DNA from: Owenia fusiformis
Taxonomy: Eukaryota > Annelida > Polychaeta > Sabellida > Oweniidae
Reading direction: 5' to 3'
Length of the DNA: 64,000 bases
NCBI GenBank assembly: GCA_903813345.2
Contig: CAIIXF020000003.1
Coordinates: 13,158,931-13,222,930 of the forward strand
Shown: piece after piece, positions 1-12,924 of the stretch
Layout of the letters: every line of letters starts with the position of its first letter
Numbering within the stretch: the stretch's first letter is position 1
Made by a program: the position numbers and the translations under genes
Notes under the pieces: model-generated
The model's input: the letters and a program-made list of their open reading frames with translations, nothing else
What the model was told of the DNA's origin: nothing
Database searches by the model: none

Positions 1-2040
1 TGGAAAATTTGGTTATATCACTAGAGGTGCTAATTATTTCATTCCCAATCGACCATGTGAAAAAACCCTCTGTAAAAATAAAAGTGTCAACGTGCATCAG
101 GAAATCTGCATTGCATAATTTTATTTAAAACGTTTTTTTTATCCAGGGTATTCACATAAATTGGTGTTCGGATGATTAATACGCTCATTTACATTTAGAA
201 ATCTTGATGGATTATTCATTAGTTGTATCAGGATGGATTATTCATTAGTTGTATCAAGATATTCTTGTTTTTATTAATGTGTAGACTATTAATGTATTTA
301 ATTTCGAAATCTTAATGAATTATTAATTTATTTTATCCTGTTGATCTTTGGTATATTATTGCAATTTTATTTTTTATTATTTAATATATGCGATTGACAT
401 GCAGTTACTTACACGCAAAAAAATAATAAAGATACTATCAACAGTTCGTATGTAATGAATCATGAAATACCTTTCATCATTATCCCATATTATATGTATT
501 TCAGTAAAAACAGAGTACAATATAATTCTGCAACTGGTTACTCAGTACATTGTTATGCTTATTACGAAACCTTTAGAGATTCCAGGTGCATTTATCGTGA
601 TTCTTGACACTGTAGTGAATTCTTAATTCGATATTAGTAAACATTAAATGAGACGCTTGACGTAATCACTGTCAACCGCTAAATTAAATATACTTGCAAC
701 GATAAACCATCGATTAAATGTTACTTCTATCTAACAAAATAGCGCATTGTTGAAAGCTTTTGATGTAGCCATAACTCAACTATTTGGAATATCTATTCAT
801 AAACCAGCTATTCTTTGCATTTAAAGGTAGATTTTAAAAAGTTAGAAATCATTATTGAAGGTGCATAGGAAATGTCAGAAAATGTCTCGTTCGTCTATTA
901 TTTTCGGGTCTAGCATTGTTCAGTCCATCCAACAAGATTCTTAACAAGCACAAAGATATAGTCACTGACACTAAGATGTTCCTCTATGTGCTACAACCAA
1001 AACAATGGCCAATCTTCAGCCCACAAATTGTCACTAATTCTGAACCAAACGCTCATCAATCGGCGACTAGCTTAATAAATTTCAATTAGCCAAATTAGTG
1101 TATATTAGAAGTGTGTTAATATGCAATTGCAATGTATCTGTCCTAGACTGCCACTGTCTGACTACAACACGCTCAACATTCATTAGCAAAGAGAAAAGGT
1201 TCTTCTAAAGTGGCATAGCTATCATAGCATCGAGTGTCAATCTATTCTTAACACGATTATAGGTTTTAATCAGTTTTATAAGGTACTATCCGTTGATTCA
1301 ATTTACTTTATGGTTGTTTTAGCGGTCCAATATTCCTTGTCGTGTTAAAGAACTAATTACAGGAAGGCTGCAGAGGTCACTTAATATGTATATTCTCAAT
1401 CTTTTCGTTAAGACACGAATATATCTTAGTTTAATGTCCTTTTAGGTATCCCCGCAGGCACATATCCCCAAATGAAATTGACGAACTACTTTTTATTGCG
1501 TCGTCTTTCACACATTGGCCATTTTACGTAATTGAACTACCTGATGTAATGTTGCAATGTTTGAAATTGTATTTTTGCAGTCAGTGATTCAGTGGAACTT
1601 TCGAGTTTGCCCATGTACTCCAGCAAAATTCAGTCAACTTACTTTAAAATTACTTTAAAAGATTTAAATTCTTAATTTTTGTTACAAGTATATCTTAATG
1701 CACGCTTTATAGATACAATAATCGTACAGAGTTAGCCAAAAATGGTGACCCAAACATTCATGCGTTCAGAAAATGACAAATGGACTATTTCTTTATTCAC
1801 CTCCCATTTAACATGGGCATTTTCAGACCACATTTTCAACTGATTCTTTCGTTCATGTTCCGATGTCTCGAGGCAGACTTCTTGTTGAGCGGTGAGATTT
1901 TGTCTTCAAGTATCATGGCCTACTCGCCGTCTATTATTACCATATTGCGAAAGGACCAAGCATTATTTTATATGTTGGATTATAGTGTTAATGAATTAAT
2001 ACCCAGGTTCGTTTTCGGGTAATAATTAACGTCAACCGAT
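1..2040. other. AT-rich stretch without recognisable genes
   Basis: I see no ORF with a recognisable domain and no RNA gene. The only local structure noticed is a 25-base direct duplication at 206-230 and 232-256. An 80-residue ORF at 1780-2022 shows no family features. Confidence 0.5.
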
Positions 2041-2063
2041 TCTTGAACGCATAGTACTCCATG

Positions 2064-2264
2064 AATTGCACTGGGGAGTATCGTGATGCAACAACACCGT
2101 GTTGTTGCATCAAGATGGCCAGACTTCCGGTGATAGATTTTCGTACGATATTTTGTTTCCCCAATTAAACCCATTTCTAGGACGAGTTGCTCAATAACCA
2201 TACACGTGCAGTTAGCGCACGATCTATATTTAAAGAAACTGTCATTAGTATACATGTACCATCA
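2064..2264 (+). repeat. left inverted end of composite element
   Basis: Pairs with 11527-11730 in reverse complement with scattered mismatches, over the segment from the AATTGCACTGG-like edge to GTATACATGTA. It contains a perfect 22-base palindrome around CACCGTG. Confidence 0.7.
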
Positions 2265-2268
2265 CCAA

Positions 2269-3176
2269 TAGTCTAGTAGGAAGGTATGGTCCCCATGCAC
2301 CCGAAAGATGTATTTTTTTAATGTACATTTTTGTAATCCTAAAGGTCAATACTAAAGATTTTTGCATGTTCCCAGAATGGAATATTGTCCCATGGTACTC
2401 ATTGGCGGCCATCTTGTCGGCCATCTTGAATTTTTGAAAGAGTTGATGTTAATCATCTCAAAGTATAATAACTTCCACAGTTTTGAGAATTGAAAGCTGT
2501 AAGTGGTACCAAAATGAAGCTATTATAGTATCCTATATTATCAGATGCAATAATTATGCAAATTGTCTCATTTACATAAAATGTGACATCATCAATCATA
2601 ATTCTTGCCTCTTTACGATGGTATCGCATTATACCTTTCTGCCTGAGTGATCAGTCTTAGTCATTCATGAACATTAATGATTTTAAATATATAGTTACAT
2701 TAATTTTGAACATATTTGCAATCGAAAGTTTTGGAAAAACATTGTCAGTCACATGATTATGTTACTGAAAAGGGGCGTGGCACTTCTTGTGAAAGAATTG
2801 ATGTTAATCATTTCAAAGTACAATAACTTCCACAGTTTTGAGAGTTGAAAGCTGTAAGTGGTACCAAACTGAAGGTATCACAATATCTCACATTATAAGA
2901 TACAATAATTTTGTAAATCACTGTATTTGCATGAAATATGACATCATCAATCATTATTTTTGCCTCTTTTCAACGGTAATACATATTGCATTTTCCTCTG
3001 AGTGACCAGTCTTGGTCTCTCATGAATATAAAAGATATTAAATATATACATTCATTTTGAACATATTTGCAATTGAAAGCTTAAACATATTTGCATTGAA
3101 AGTTTTAGAAAAACATTGTCAGAAATCAAGGTATGGCCTTTCAAATGATTATTGTTCTGAAAAGGGGCGTGAAAAT
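2269..3176 (+). repeat. two head-to-tail ~360-bp repeat units with leader
   Basis: A ~180-base leader (about 2269-2450, containing the doubled CGGCCATCTTG) precedes two tandem units (about 2451-2790 and 2791-3176). Each unit carries CTTCCACAGTTTTGAGA, GTGACATCATCAATCAT and a terminal AAAAGGGGCGTG. The whole block recurs in reverse complement at 6400-7665. Confidence 0.75.
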
Positions 3177-4330
3177 CCGTAATGTTATTATATAGTCGAT
3201 GTATCATCTGTAAAATACCCAGGGGTTCACTGAATACACAATTCTGTAGTTGTCCTAGGCTGAGCCCTAAGATATCATTATGTTCCCATAATCATTATGT
3301 TCCCATACCAATCTGTCAAATTTCAATGTGTTCGCATACCAACCAAAATAACGCCCAAAAGCCATACCAAATATCCAAATATAAGACCAATGCTATACCA
3401 AATGTCCAAATATAGGACTAATGCCATACCAAATATCCAAAAAATAAAAGACCATTGGAATGCAAAATGTCTAAAGCCCCTGCAAGAAGCAGAACTTTTA
3501 TGAAAATGAAAACAACCTCAAATTAAGGACATTTGTAAAAACTAGACCAATCCCATACCACAAGTGAGAGGTAACATATTCTCCATGACCATTCTTGTAC
3601 CACAAAGTAGAAAAATCAGACCATTGTCATACCTCAAAAGTCATAATTAAAAGGGGGCATTCTCATTCCAGATCCTAAAATTTGGATCTATTGCCATACC
3701 AAATGTTAAAAGAGGAACCCCCTGTCAAGGTTTATATAGAGTGAATCCCTCAGGGTGTAAAATATAGCTTTTGACTTTTAGAAAGTAGCCCAGTGATGTT
3801 CCTTATTCCTAGCTTGTTCAGAAATTCTTGTTGGTCTGTTTGGCAGACATTTAAATTTCAGCCAAAGATATATAATCTGTATCGCTTTTGGACTAAGTAC
3901 TATACAGATACGAATGACCACATATCCCCATATCATTTTAGGATAGGCAATGGACTGAAATGGGTACCCACAGTATTTAGTTGTTAAAGCTATATAATTA
4001 ACTCAATATGTATTAAGCCTCTACATCAGTTCAATGTTTTATCCAAGACATCCGACTGGACTGTCAGCTGACTTCTTACAGAAACTCAGTGCTGATGTCA
4101 AAACACAGAGGTCCAACATCTTCAATGAGCTCATGGTACCTTCAGAAGAGTTGACCGATTAAAATATCTGATCAGCTTAAAAATCCAAGACCTATTTGAT
4201 GAGGCTAAGACAAGAGGGTGGTATGCAGTTATGCACCCAATAGAAGTGGGCTGCAGAGCCCAGCCTCTTCACTATGCTACCTCTTGTCCAAGTTAGAACG
4301 ATTTCCATCCCAGATGCGAGGACAGTGAGT
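3177..4330. other. non-coding sequence with short-period repeat
   Basis: About 3300-3460 holds a degenerate tandem motif, period roughly 37 bases, built on CATACCAAATATCCAAATA. Some sequence near 4040-4330 may be the decayed upstream part of the reverse transcriptase that follows, but I cannot align it with confidence. Confidence 0.4.
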
Positions 4331-4593
4331 GGAGGAAACATCTGTGAAACACCATTGTGTTGGGCCAAGTAGAAGACAAAAGCGTCTCTTCGGAAGGAGA
4401 GATGAAGCCCATAGTGTTCGTGGACGGCTTCAACACTGGCAAGTGAAAAAGATCAGAGAGCTCCAACAGATGCTTCTTAAGAGATTACTTCATCTTAGAG
4501 AAAATCTAAAGAGAAGCGTAGGACCAGGAAGACATTCTTCGAAAATCACTATAGGCTCACACCAAACTTGTTAGGGAACCAAAGAGTGCCCGT

Positions 4594-5976
4594 ATGGCAT
4601 ATACGCAGGATCAAGCAGAAGCAAATACTTTGGCAGCACACAGTGACCCAGATCGAAATATGCCATCGAGTAATTTCCCAATTGACATCTCACCAGATTT
4701 ATCATCAAAACCGTTTTACCAGTCAGATTTCAAGCTTGATGAGGTAAGAACAATCATCAGGAAGGCATACATGGTGTACAAGAACAGCCATCAGCTGTTA
4801 ATACATCTATGGTGATTGCTAACAAGCATCCAGAACAAGAAAAATCTAGCAAGGACTTGGGCTTTGGCGGAAAGGTGCTTCATTCCAAAGGAGCTAAAAT
4901 TTGAGGGACTGAACCAGTTCAAGTAGACATCATTATCGGATGCTGAGGGAAAGATCTTCTGGGCCATTGTGGTCAGGTCTCACAGTTATTTCCTACTGGC
5001 CTGGCAAGCATCCAGAAAAGTGGTATCCCAAGACATCAAGGGTGCATATAGCAGCAATAAGCCAACTTGTGAAGGAAGCCAAGAAAGAGAATAAGTAGTT
5101 TGGCTGGACCTAAGGTCTACCTAGTGTCCCTAACCAACTGATACTAGAGGTACAAGTTAACTTTCACGTACCAAAACCAACAGATGTAGTCAATCTGACA
5201 ATGGGACACACAAACTCCTTGAAGTTGCACAATACATTTGGCAATAATACCACTTAATTAGCAGAGTTCAGAGAAAAGCATAGTGGCAGACTGCACTGTA
5301 TCAGTAGTTCTCTTCGTAACATCAATGAACTTACTGCTCAAGGCAGGGATGATGCAGTATAAGGTTTCAAAAGCAAATGAAGGTGCAAAACACCTACCAT
5401 ACAGAGCTTCCATGGATGACATCACATTTATGACCAGTTCAGTAGTGGGTACAAGATGGGTTCTATTAGGTATGGAAAGAATGGCAAATTGGACTTGCAT
5501 GAAGTTAAAAACCAACCAGGTCAAGAAGCACGGTTTTGGTTGATGGCAAGCTTTCTCCAATGCAGTTCAAAATAAATGGCAAGCAAATACCAACAGGGCA
5601 AGATAAAGAAACAAATGTCTAGAGAAGAACTATGTGTGGTTTAAACAAAACAGCTGAAGTGTCAAGGGACCTGGACAAGTGGCTTAGAGCCATTGACTCA
5701 AGTCATATATCGGGGTGTTATGACATTACTCCCCAATTTCAGTGGCCTTTCCAGATTTACATTACCTGGGAATTACCTGACATTACATTACCTGACATTA
5801 CATGGGAACCCTCACTTCAGCACTTCTTCAAATGGAATGACCTTTGGTCCATGGACCAAGGTAGGCTCAATTTCCTATTAAGAGCTTTCCCTGGCCTGGT
5901 CTCAACTCCATCAAACCTCAGACTTTGGGGCAAGGAAAAAACCGCCAACTGCCCCAAATGCATGGCAACTGAATGA
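4594..5976 (+). pseudogene. decayed non-LTR retrotransposon reverse transcriptase
   Basis: Three plus-strand fragments in shifting frames follow the order of one RT family. About 4720-4815 gives LDEVRTIIRKA...VYKNSHQLL, like the conserved E-V-R/K-A...VYKxCPxLL block upstream of the RT palm. 5283-5543 gives TVSVVLFVTSMNLLLKA then ASMDDITFMTSS, the latter aligning with the catalytic x-M-D-D block. 5632-5976 gives a C-terminal region ending WNDLW...RLNFLLRA...STPSNLRLWG...CPKC, similar to the zinc-knuckle tail of this RT group. Frameshifts and stops separate the fragments, so no intact protein is made. The family assignment comes from remembered motif order. No target-site duplication or poly-A tail was found. 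It lies between the inverted ~360-bp blocks. Confidence 0.65.
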
Positions 5977-5979
5977 CAC

Positions 5980-6395
5980 ATACATTAAATCATATACTCA
6001 TTATTTGGGTTACAGCTCCCACTAATGGAGAATACAGATGACGTCATGATTGAGGCTAAGGATGCCCATACTTTGATCTGGGCCTACCTTCAATATCTAT
6101 CTTGTGTTAATTTGATCTGGGCATTATTAACCACATATCACTTTTAACATGTCTCATCAGATCGACTTTTGCATATGTGACAATAAAATAGCCTGACTTG
6201 TATTGTGCTGTCATATTGGAATTACACTATCATAATGAACACTTCATGTACTTGTAAGCAGTGCATACAAGATGCAAAATTTGGCCAACATTTCACCAAT
6301 GAGCAACATTGGGCTCTATCTACATGACTCTGCTAGAGGAGCTTCAGCCCTTGAATTTGATATTAGTGTTTAGAAGTTAACATTTTGAACAAAAG
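5980..6395. other. spacer without recognisable features
   Basis: Sequence between the RT fragment and the inverted repeat block. I see no gene or clear repeat here. Confidence 0.4.
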
Positions 6396-6399
6396 TGCC

Positions 6400-7665
6400 C
6401 CCCCCCCTTTTCAGTTACATAATCATGTGAAGTGTCAACACTTAATTTCTTGCAAAGTTTTTCCAAAATTGCAATTGCAAATATGTTCAAAATTAATGTA
6501 CCTATATATTCAAAATCATAAATGCTCATGAATAACCAAGACTGTTACCCAGAGGGAGAGATATTGGTCGTTACCATTGAAAAATGCCAAAAATAATAGA
6601 GGCTGTCACATATTAAGCAAATGGGAAAATTTGCATAATTATTGCATTTCTATAAGTATATTATAATAGCTCCATTTTTGTTCCACTTACTGCAGCTTTC
6701 AATTATCAAAACTGTGGAAGTTATTGTACTTTGAAATGATTAACATCAACTCTTTCTCAAGAAGTGCCACGCCCCTTTTCAGTAACATAATCATGTGAAG
6801 TGTTATAACTGAGTGTCTGACAATGTTTTTCCAAAACTTTCAATTGCAAATATGTTCAAAATTAATGTACCTATGTATTCAAATTCATTTATGTTCATGG
6901 ATGACTAAGACTGGTCACTCAGGCAGCAAGGTATTGTGCGATACCATTGTAAAGAGGCAAAAATTACGATTAATGATGTCACATTTTATGCAAATGGGAC
7001 TATTTGTATAATTATTACATCGTATAATATGGGATGCTATAATAGCTTCATTTTGGTACCACTTACAGCTTTCAACTCTCAAAACTGTGGAAGTTATTAT
7101 ACTTTAAGATAATTAAAGTCAATTCTTTCACAAGAAGTGCCACGCCTCTTTTCAGTAACATTATCGTGTGTCTGACAATGTTTTTCCAAAAGTTTCGAAT
7201 TTTTTTTTACAAATATGTTCAAAATTAATGTACCTATATATTTAAATTCATTTATGTGAATGAATGACTAAGACTGATCACTCAGGCAGAAAGGTATAAT
7301 GCGATACCGTTGTAAAGAGGCAAGAATTATGATTGATGATGTCACATTTTATGCAAATGAGACAATTTGCATAATTATTGCATCTGATAATATAGGATAC
7401 TATAATAGCTTCTTTTTGGTACCACTTACAGCTTTCAAATCTCAAAACTCTGGAAGTTATTATACTTTAAGATAATTAACACCAACTCTTTCAAAAATCC
7501 AAGATGGCCGACAAGATGGCCGGCAATAGATACCATGGGACAATATTTCATTCTGGGAACATGCAAAAATCTTTAGTATGGACCTTTAGGATTACAAAAA
7601 TGTACATTAAAAAAATACATCTTTCGGGTGCATGGGAACCCCTCCTTCCTACCCGTCTACAAGAA
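6400..7665 (-). repeat. three ~360-bp repeat units in reverse orientation plus leader
   Basis: Units at about 6400-6773, 6774-7144 and 7145-7500 are reverse complements of the units at 2451-3176. The leader (7500-7665, with AAGATGGCCGACAAGATGG) is the reverse complement of 2269-2450. Copy number therefore differs between arms (three versus two). Confidence 0.75.
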
Positions 7666-8729
7666 GCAATAAGTTCACGGTTTTAGTTCCTCACTATTGA
7701 TGCAACAACACCAAACCGAAGATGCAACAACACTCCTCTAGATTTGAGCAATGATGCAGCAACACCAATTAATAGTATAATTTCAGAAGACCATAAATCT
7801 CGAGAGGAACAGATTTTTAAATGCTACTATTGCAATACCGTTACCAATTAGCCTACCCATATTTGCGTTCTTCTCAAGACATTCAAAATACACGTCCTGC
7901 GGGCGAAGATCCTTTTTCAAAAATTTATACTTTTACATATTATAATGTACTGGACGTTATTCTATAACATAGTTCAATCGCCTTTAACATGGCAAGCTTT
8001 AGTAACCCAATCTATTTTCATAAACCACTGTTCCACAGCTTGATGACCCTGACTCCAGTTAGTATCATTCAAAATGGTGGACAAATATCTTTCGTTCTCG
8101 GTAAACATGATGAGCTATTGGATATTATCATGATATTATCTGTCATCCATCTGTGGAACAGTGATAAACTAGTAGATGTACGTTACCACTGGTTTATCAA
8201 ATTATATACTAAAACAGTTTAACTCTGACATTCGTGAGCTTATGTTGATGGGATGATTGCTTCATCTATGATATAATATGACATGATTCTTTATTTCCTA
8301 CAATTTGTAGAGCCAACGTGTAAAAACGTCTAATTGACTTTATTAGAGAGGCCGTTTAGTTACACGTTTAATGGAAATCTTGCACGACGCACATGTAGAA
8401 TTATTGCTCTCTTTGGATTCCTTCTCTCCGACTGAGTAAAAAGGTAAACAAAAGTGATAAGATTTAGGGTCCAAAAAGGTAAATTGATAGGGGTACAGTT
8501 ATCCCAGATATCCCGGGCCCTCGGGAAATATCATATTGTCTCTCAAAATAAAACCAATATTGAATCCCTCTCAGTAAATAACTTTTATATAATAGCATTG
8601 TATAACTGCAATATCATTAAACCAACACTCATCCTATACAACTCTTGAGAACGATGTACAACTCCTGGATAGCGTAAACTCCTGAGCAGCGTATACAACT
8701 CTTCAACTTGATATATGACATCATACTTT
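7666..8729. other. end-sequence copy followed by unannotated spacer
   Basis: 7666-7765 carries three GCAACAACACC-type motifs and CCTCACTATTGATGCAACAAC, which pair in reverse complement with 11430-11535. From 7770 to about 8729 I see no gene. Confidence 0.45.
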
Positions 8730-11110
8730 GGGTGGGATAACAAAGGATATACAATATACAATTGTTGACCTCTCCAGAGGTCAACCGGCAAAATTGTGTA
8801 CCGAGACTGTAAACCGAGACACTACTGTTGACAGAGACCGAAGGTCGAGGTCAACAGTAGTTTCAAGGTTTACAGTCGAGGTATATGGTTTTGACGGTTG
8901 ACCGAATGGAGAGGTCTACAATTGTTTTGTTAGTCAGAAGATACTAATAATACACATATAGACGACAGTCATCAATCATGGCTTCATTTCACAATCTTTT
9001 CTCCGAACCACACCAGCAATAATTTTTTAAGAAAATCTTAAGACAGTGGTAGCTAAACTCTTTGTTTTTGGCACATAACTGCGTACTCACTTGTAAATTA
9101 ATGTTAATTTTTCGTTTCTTTTTGTATTTTTGCTATACTTGTCGTCTAGCAAAGTCAAAATATCACTTTCATCAACGTTTACGAAATATCCGTCTACCAT
9201 GTTTTTTCTGTAAACATTATGACGTCATATTTCCCATAATTAACAAGTGTAGTACAGTTACATAAGCGGTCAATAATATGATATCCCATGATGCACAGGG
9301 GAGGTACAGGCAAAAATGTTGACCGCTAATTGACCAATCAGATGCGAGTATTTACACTGAGGTACTAACAATATACAATTGTTGACCTCTCCAGAGGTCA
9401 ACCGGCAAAATTGTATACCGAGACTGTAAACCGAGAAACTACTGTTGACAGAGACCGAAGGTCGAGGTCAACAGTAGTTTCAAGGTTTACAGTCGAGGTA
9501 TATGATTTTGACGGTTGACCGAATGGAGAGGTCTACAATTGTTTTGTTAGTCAGAAGAAACTAATAAAATGTCAACTGTCCCGCATTTTGCGTATTTGTC
9601 ACGCATTTGCTGAAGAATTTGAAGTCACGGCAGTTATTTTTGCGTGACAGAAAATGTCACGCAACTACGCATTTTACCTGGTAATTGTCAAGCAAAAATA
9701 TTTCTGCAGAAAAATTTCTAAAAAGGATCGTCTACACAGCAAAAATACGAACGCGGGAAAAAAATGTACGCATTTCGTTCGGACTTTTCACGCGAATTAT
9801 GTATATGTCACGCATTCCGTTCGAAATTTTTCGTCCCTACCCCCCCCCCCCCCCCTACTTTTTTGCTATACTCGTCGTCTAGCAAAGTCAAAATATCACC
9901 GCGGCTTTCATCAACGTTTACAAAATGTCCGTCTTCAATTTTGTTTTCTGTAAACATTGTGACGTCATATTCCCCATAATTCACAAGTGTAGTACAGTAA
10001 CATACGTGGTCAATAATATGATATCCCATGATGCACAGGTGAGGTACAGGCAAAAATGTTGACCGCTAATTGACCAATCAGATGCGAGTATTTACACTGA
10101 GGTACTAACAATATACAATTGTAGACCCCTCTTGAGGTCAACTGGCAAAATTGTATACCGATACTGTAAACCTTGAAAGTACTGTTGATCAAGACCAGAG
10201 GTCGAGGACACTTTTGCCAGTTGACCGAAAAGAGAGGTTAACAATTGTTCTGTTAGTTCAAATAATATAATAATTGGACGAATATATAATCGAATATCAC
10301 GTGAACATATTTGATAAGTAAATGTATCATATTTTAGCAAAAAATCCCCAAACCGTCGAATACTTGTAATTTTTTACACAACTTATTTTTTCAAAATTAA
10401 AAAAATTTCAACATTAAAAAAAACAACTTTTCAAAAATAGGGGTCAACAGTACCTAGTAGTGGTCAACAGTTTACAATTGTTGACCACCCCAGAGGCCAA
10501 TCGGCAAAATTGTATACCGAGACTGTAAACCGAAAAAATATTGTTGACAGAGACCGAAGGTCGAGGTCAACAGTAGTTTCAAGGTTTACAGTCGAGGTAT
10601 ATGATTTTGACGGTTGATCGAATGGAGAGGTCTACAATTGTTTTGTTAGTCCGAGTAAACTAAAAATACACATATAGACGACGATCATCAATCGGCATGG
10701 CTTCATTTCACAACCTTTTCTCCGAACCACGTTAGCAATATTTTTTTAGAAAATATGGAGACAGTGCAAGAAGCTTAACTCTGTATTTGGCACATCACGG
10801 CGTACTCGTTAGTGAATTAATGTTAATTTTAAGCTTCTATTTGTATTTTTGCTATACTTGTCGCCTAGTAAAGTCATTTTCATCAACATTTACAAAATGT
10901 CCGTCTTCCATGTTTTTTGTGACGTCATGAAACTTTTTTTCAGAAGTAGCGGTCAACAGTACCTAGTAGCGGTCAACAGTACATAATTTTGACCGCTAAT
11001 CACCCAATCAGAATCGAGTATTTCAGTTGAGGTACTAACAATACATTTTGTTGCCCGCTCATCAACCAATCAGAATTGAGTATTTCAATTGAGGTACCAA
11101 CAACACAAAA
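8730..11110. repeat. four dispersed copies of a palindrome-rich repeat unit
   Basis: Copies of a ~200-base unit start near 8748, 9367, 10108 and 10470. Each begins TACAATTGTTGACC or a close variant and contains facing halves (ACTGTTGACAGAGACC...GGTCGAGGTCAACAGT and ACTGTAAACC...GGTTTACAGT), then GGTCTACAATTGTTTTG. Between copies a second module recurs (about 9110-9360, 9860-10100, 10840-11100) with TTTGCTATACTTGTCG, a GACGTCAT motif, ATGATATCCCATGATGCACAG and GACCGCTAATTGACCAATCAG. This looks like successive partial duplications of one MITE-like element. No protein is encoded. Confidence 0.7.
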
Positions 11111-11429
11111 TGACTGATATCTGTTGTCTTTCCAAAATTATATTAGTTATTTGTTTCCATACGGTAAATCAAGGGCATTTAATTTAGAAAATGTATAATC
11201 TTTATTTTTCAGATACAATATCAATGATATTGCCTCCCGGGGATTCTGTACTTTATTTAGTTTGCCTTGTATATCCTTTTAACTTTGATATAGACAAAGA
11301 AACCAAACAAAATACGTTTCGTTCATGGACCACTGACTCACGCGTTTTATTCATGTCCCGACCTACACCTGTAAACAGAACATAAAACAGTTTCTCTTGC
11401 TGTTCAATGATACATTATATTGGCGTTTT

Positions 11430-11730
11430 TGCATCAGCACATTGGTGTTGTTGCACCATCGATAAGAAACAGAGTGGTGTTGTTGCATCAATAGTGAGGA
11501 ATTAAAACCACGATTTTATCGCTTCTTGATGATGCTACATGTATACCAATGACAGTTTTTGAAAATATAGATCATGTGCTAACTGCATGTGTATGATTAT
11601 TGAGCAACTCGTCCTAGAAATGGGTGTAAATTGGGAAAACAAAACATCGTACGAAAATCTATCACCGGAAGTCTGGCCATCTTGATGCAACAACACGGTG
11701 TTGTTGCATCACGATACCCCCCAGTGAATT
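11430..11730 (-). repeat. right inverted end of composite element
   Basis: 11527-11730 is the reverse complement of 2064-2264. 11430-11535 pairs with the internal copy at 7665-7765. The GCAACAACACGGTGTTGTTGC palindrome is retained. Confidence 0.7.
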
Positions 11731-11739
11731 GGGAAAGGA

Positions 11740-12790
11740 TCTTAATGCTCAATCCTCATTGGATCGGAACTTGGAATAAAGTGTAGCATTATATTTCTAA
11801 AATAACGGTCACGTGAATGTGACGTCGTGATCAGTTGACCGACATAAATCGCTTCCAACACTAAATTGTTTCTCATTGTTGGCTTCCCAACTATGCGTTT
11901 TAGACCTTCTTCAAAAATAAGAGCTTATTCTTGAAAAACTTTTTGGCGTATACAGGTATAGTCAGAGAATGGACCATTGTAACTGATCCAAGGGTTCAGA
12001 TATTCCTACCCTTGTCAGTCCAGCTATAGGTAGGGCCATTGCTATCTGGTACTCAAGTTGATTTTCTTGTTCACCGATAATCGCCGAATGTGGGAATCAT
12101 AGGCGTCGCCAGTGACTGTTTGTTCTTAGCAGTTTAGCTAAATCAATGCAGACCCCCAGTGATCATAGACTCGCAGAGCAAAGTAAGCAAACCCCATTTT
12201 GTTCTTGAAACGCAAGTTCGGTGGTTTAATTGATTGAGGATATCTCGACTCTCACCTGTCGCCACCGAGCCCCATTGAAAATTCAAAATTTTATTTGGAA
12301 TTGCCTCTTCTTAGACAGTCCTCTGCTTACTACTTACGAACTCAAAGTGTAAATGGCGTGTTAAGTTGATGTTTAGAGCATTTGAATTGATGTCCATAGT
12401 GGACGACATCATAATTCATTTTTGGAAAGAAATCATTTTCATTAAGCCTCGGTTTTAATTTCTCCGCATTTTATATTAAAACGACACAATAAACATCACT
12501 GGTGTATTTCGATAAATTACATTAAACACAATGAATTTGAACTTCGACGAAATAAATTCTGAATAAGCTAGATAGATATTTATAGTTGAGCATAGTGATA
12601 AACCATGACATCTCATTCCTTCTCAGCCGTTAGATCATGTTCCCGGTGACACAGAAAGATGCTATGAATATCAAAGTGACAGTTGAGCTTAAATTGAATA
12701 AATCGGTGGTAAATGTTCAAAACGCAAATTATTCCTAATACTTATGAAGAACAATGAATTTAGTATTTGCTCGTACGGATGATATTATAA
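11740..12790. other. stretch without recognisable genes
   Basis: No convincing coding sequence, RNA gene or repeat seen by eye. Confidence 0.4.
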
Positions 12791-12794
12791 GTTA

Positions 12795-12924
12795 TTGAAT
12801 GATTTGAAGTGCAATACAGGATATATTCTGCTCGAGAAATTCCGTATTGGAACGAGACGAAGTCGAGTGCCAATACAGAATATCGAGACAGAATATATCC
12901 TGTATTGAACTTCAAATCATTCAA
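12795..12924. repeat. 130-bp near-perfect hairpin
   Basis: The left side (TTGAATGATTTGAAGTGCAA then TACAGGATATATTCTG) is mirrored by CAGAATATATCCTGTATTGAA then CTTCAAATCATTCAA. The loop contains GAACGAGACGAAGTCGAG. A second inverted pair, TACTGAGATTGTCC...GGACAATCTCAGTA, follows at about 12956-13030. These look like short foldback elements. Confidence 0.75.

Larger units (their letters stand above)
2064..11730. mobile_element. composite foldback-type element with ~200-bp inverted ends
   Basis: The first ~200 bases (2064-2264) are closely matched, in reverse complement, by 11527-11730. Both ends carry the inner palindrome GCAACAACACCGTGTTGTTGC. Between them lie inverted ~360-bp repeat blocks, a decayed reverse transcriptase, and a cluster of palindromic repeats. 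No transposase ORF is visible, so this may be a non-autonomous foldback element or successive insertions into one. A second, internal copy of the end-associated GCAACAACACC sequence at 7665-7765 pairs with 11430-11535 and shows the structure is nested. No clear target-site duplication was found. Confidence 0.5.
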
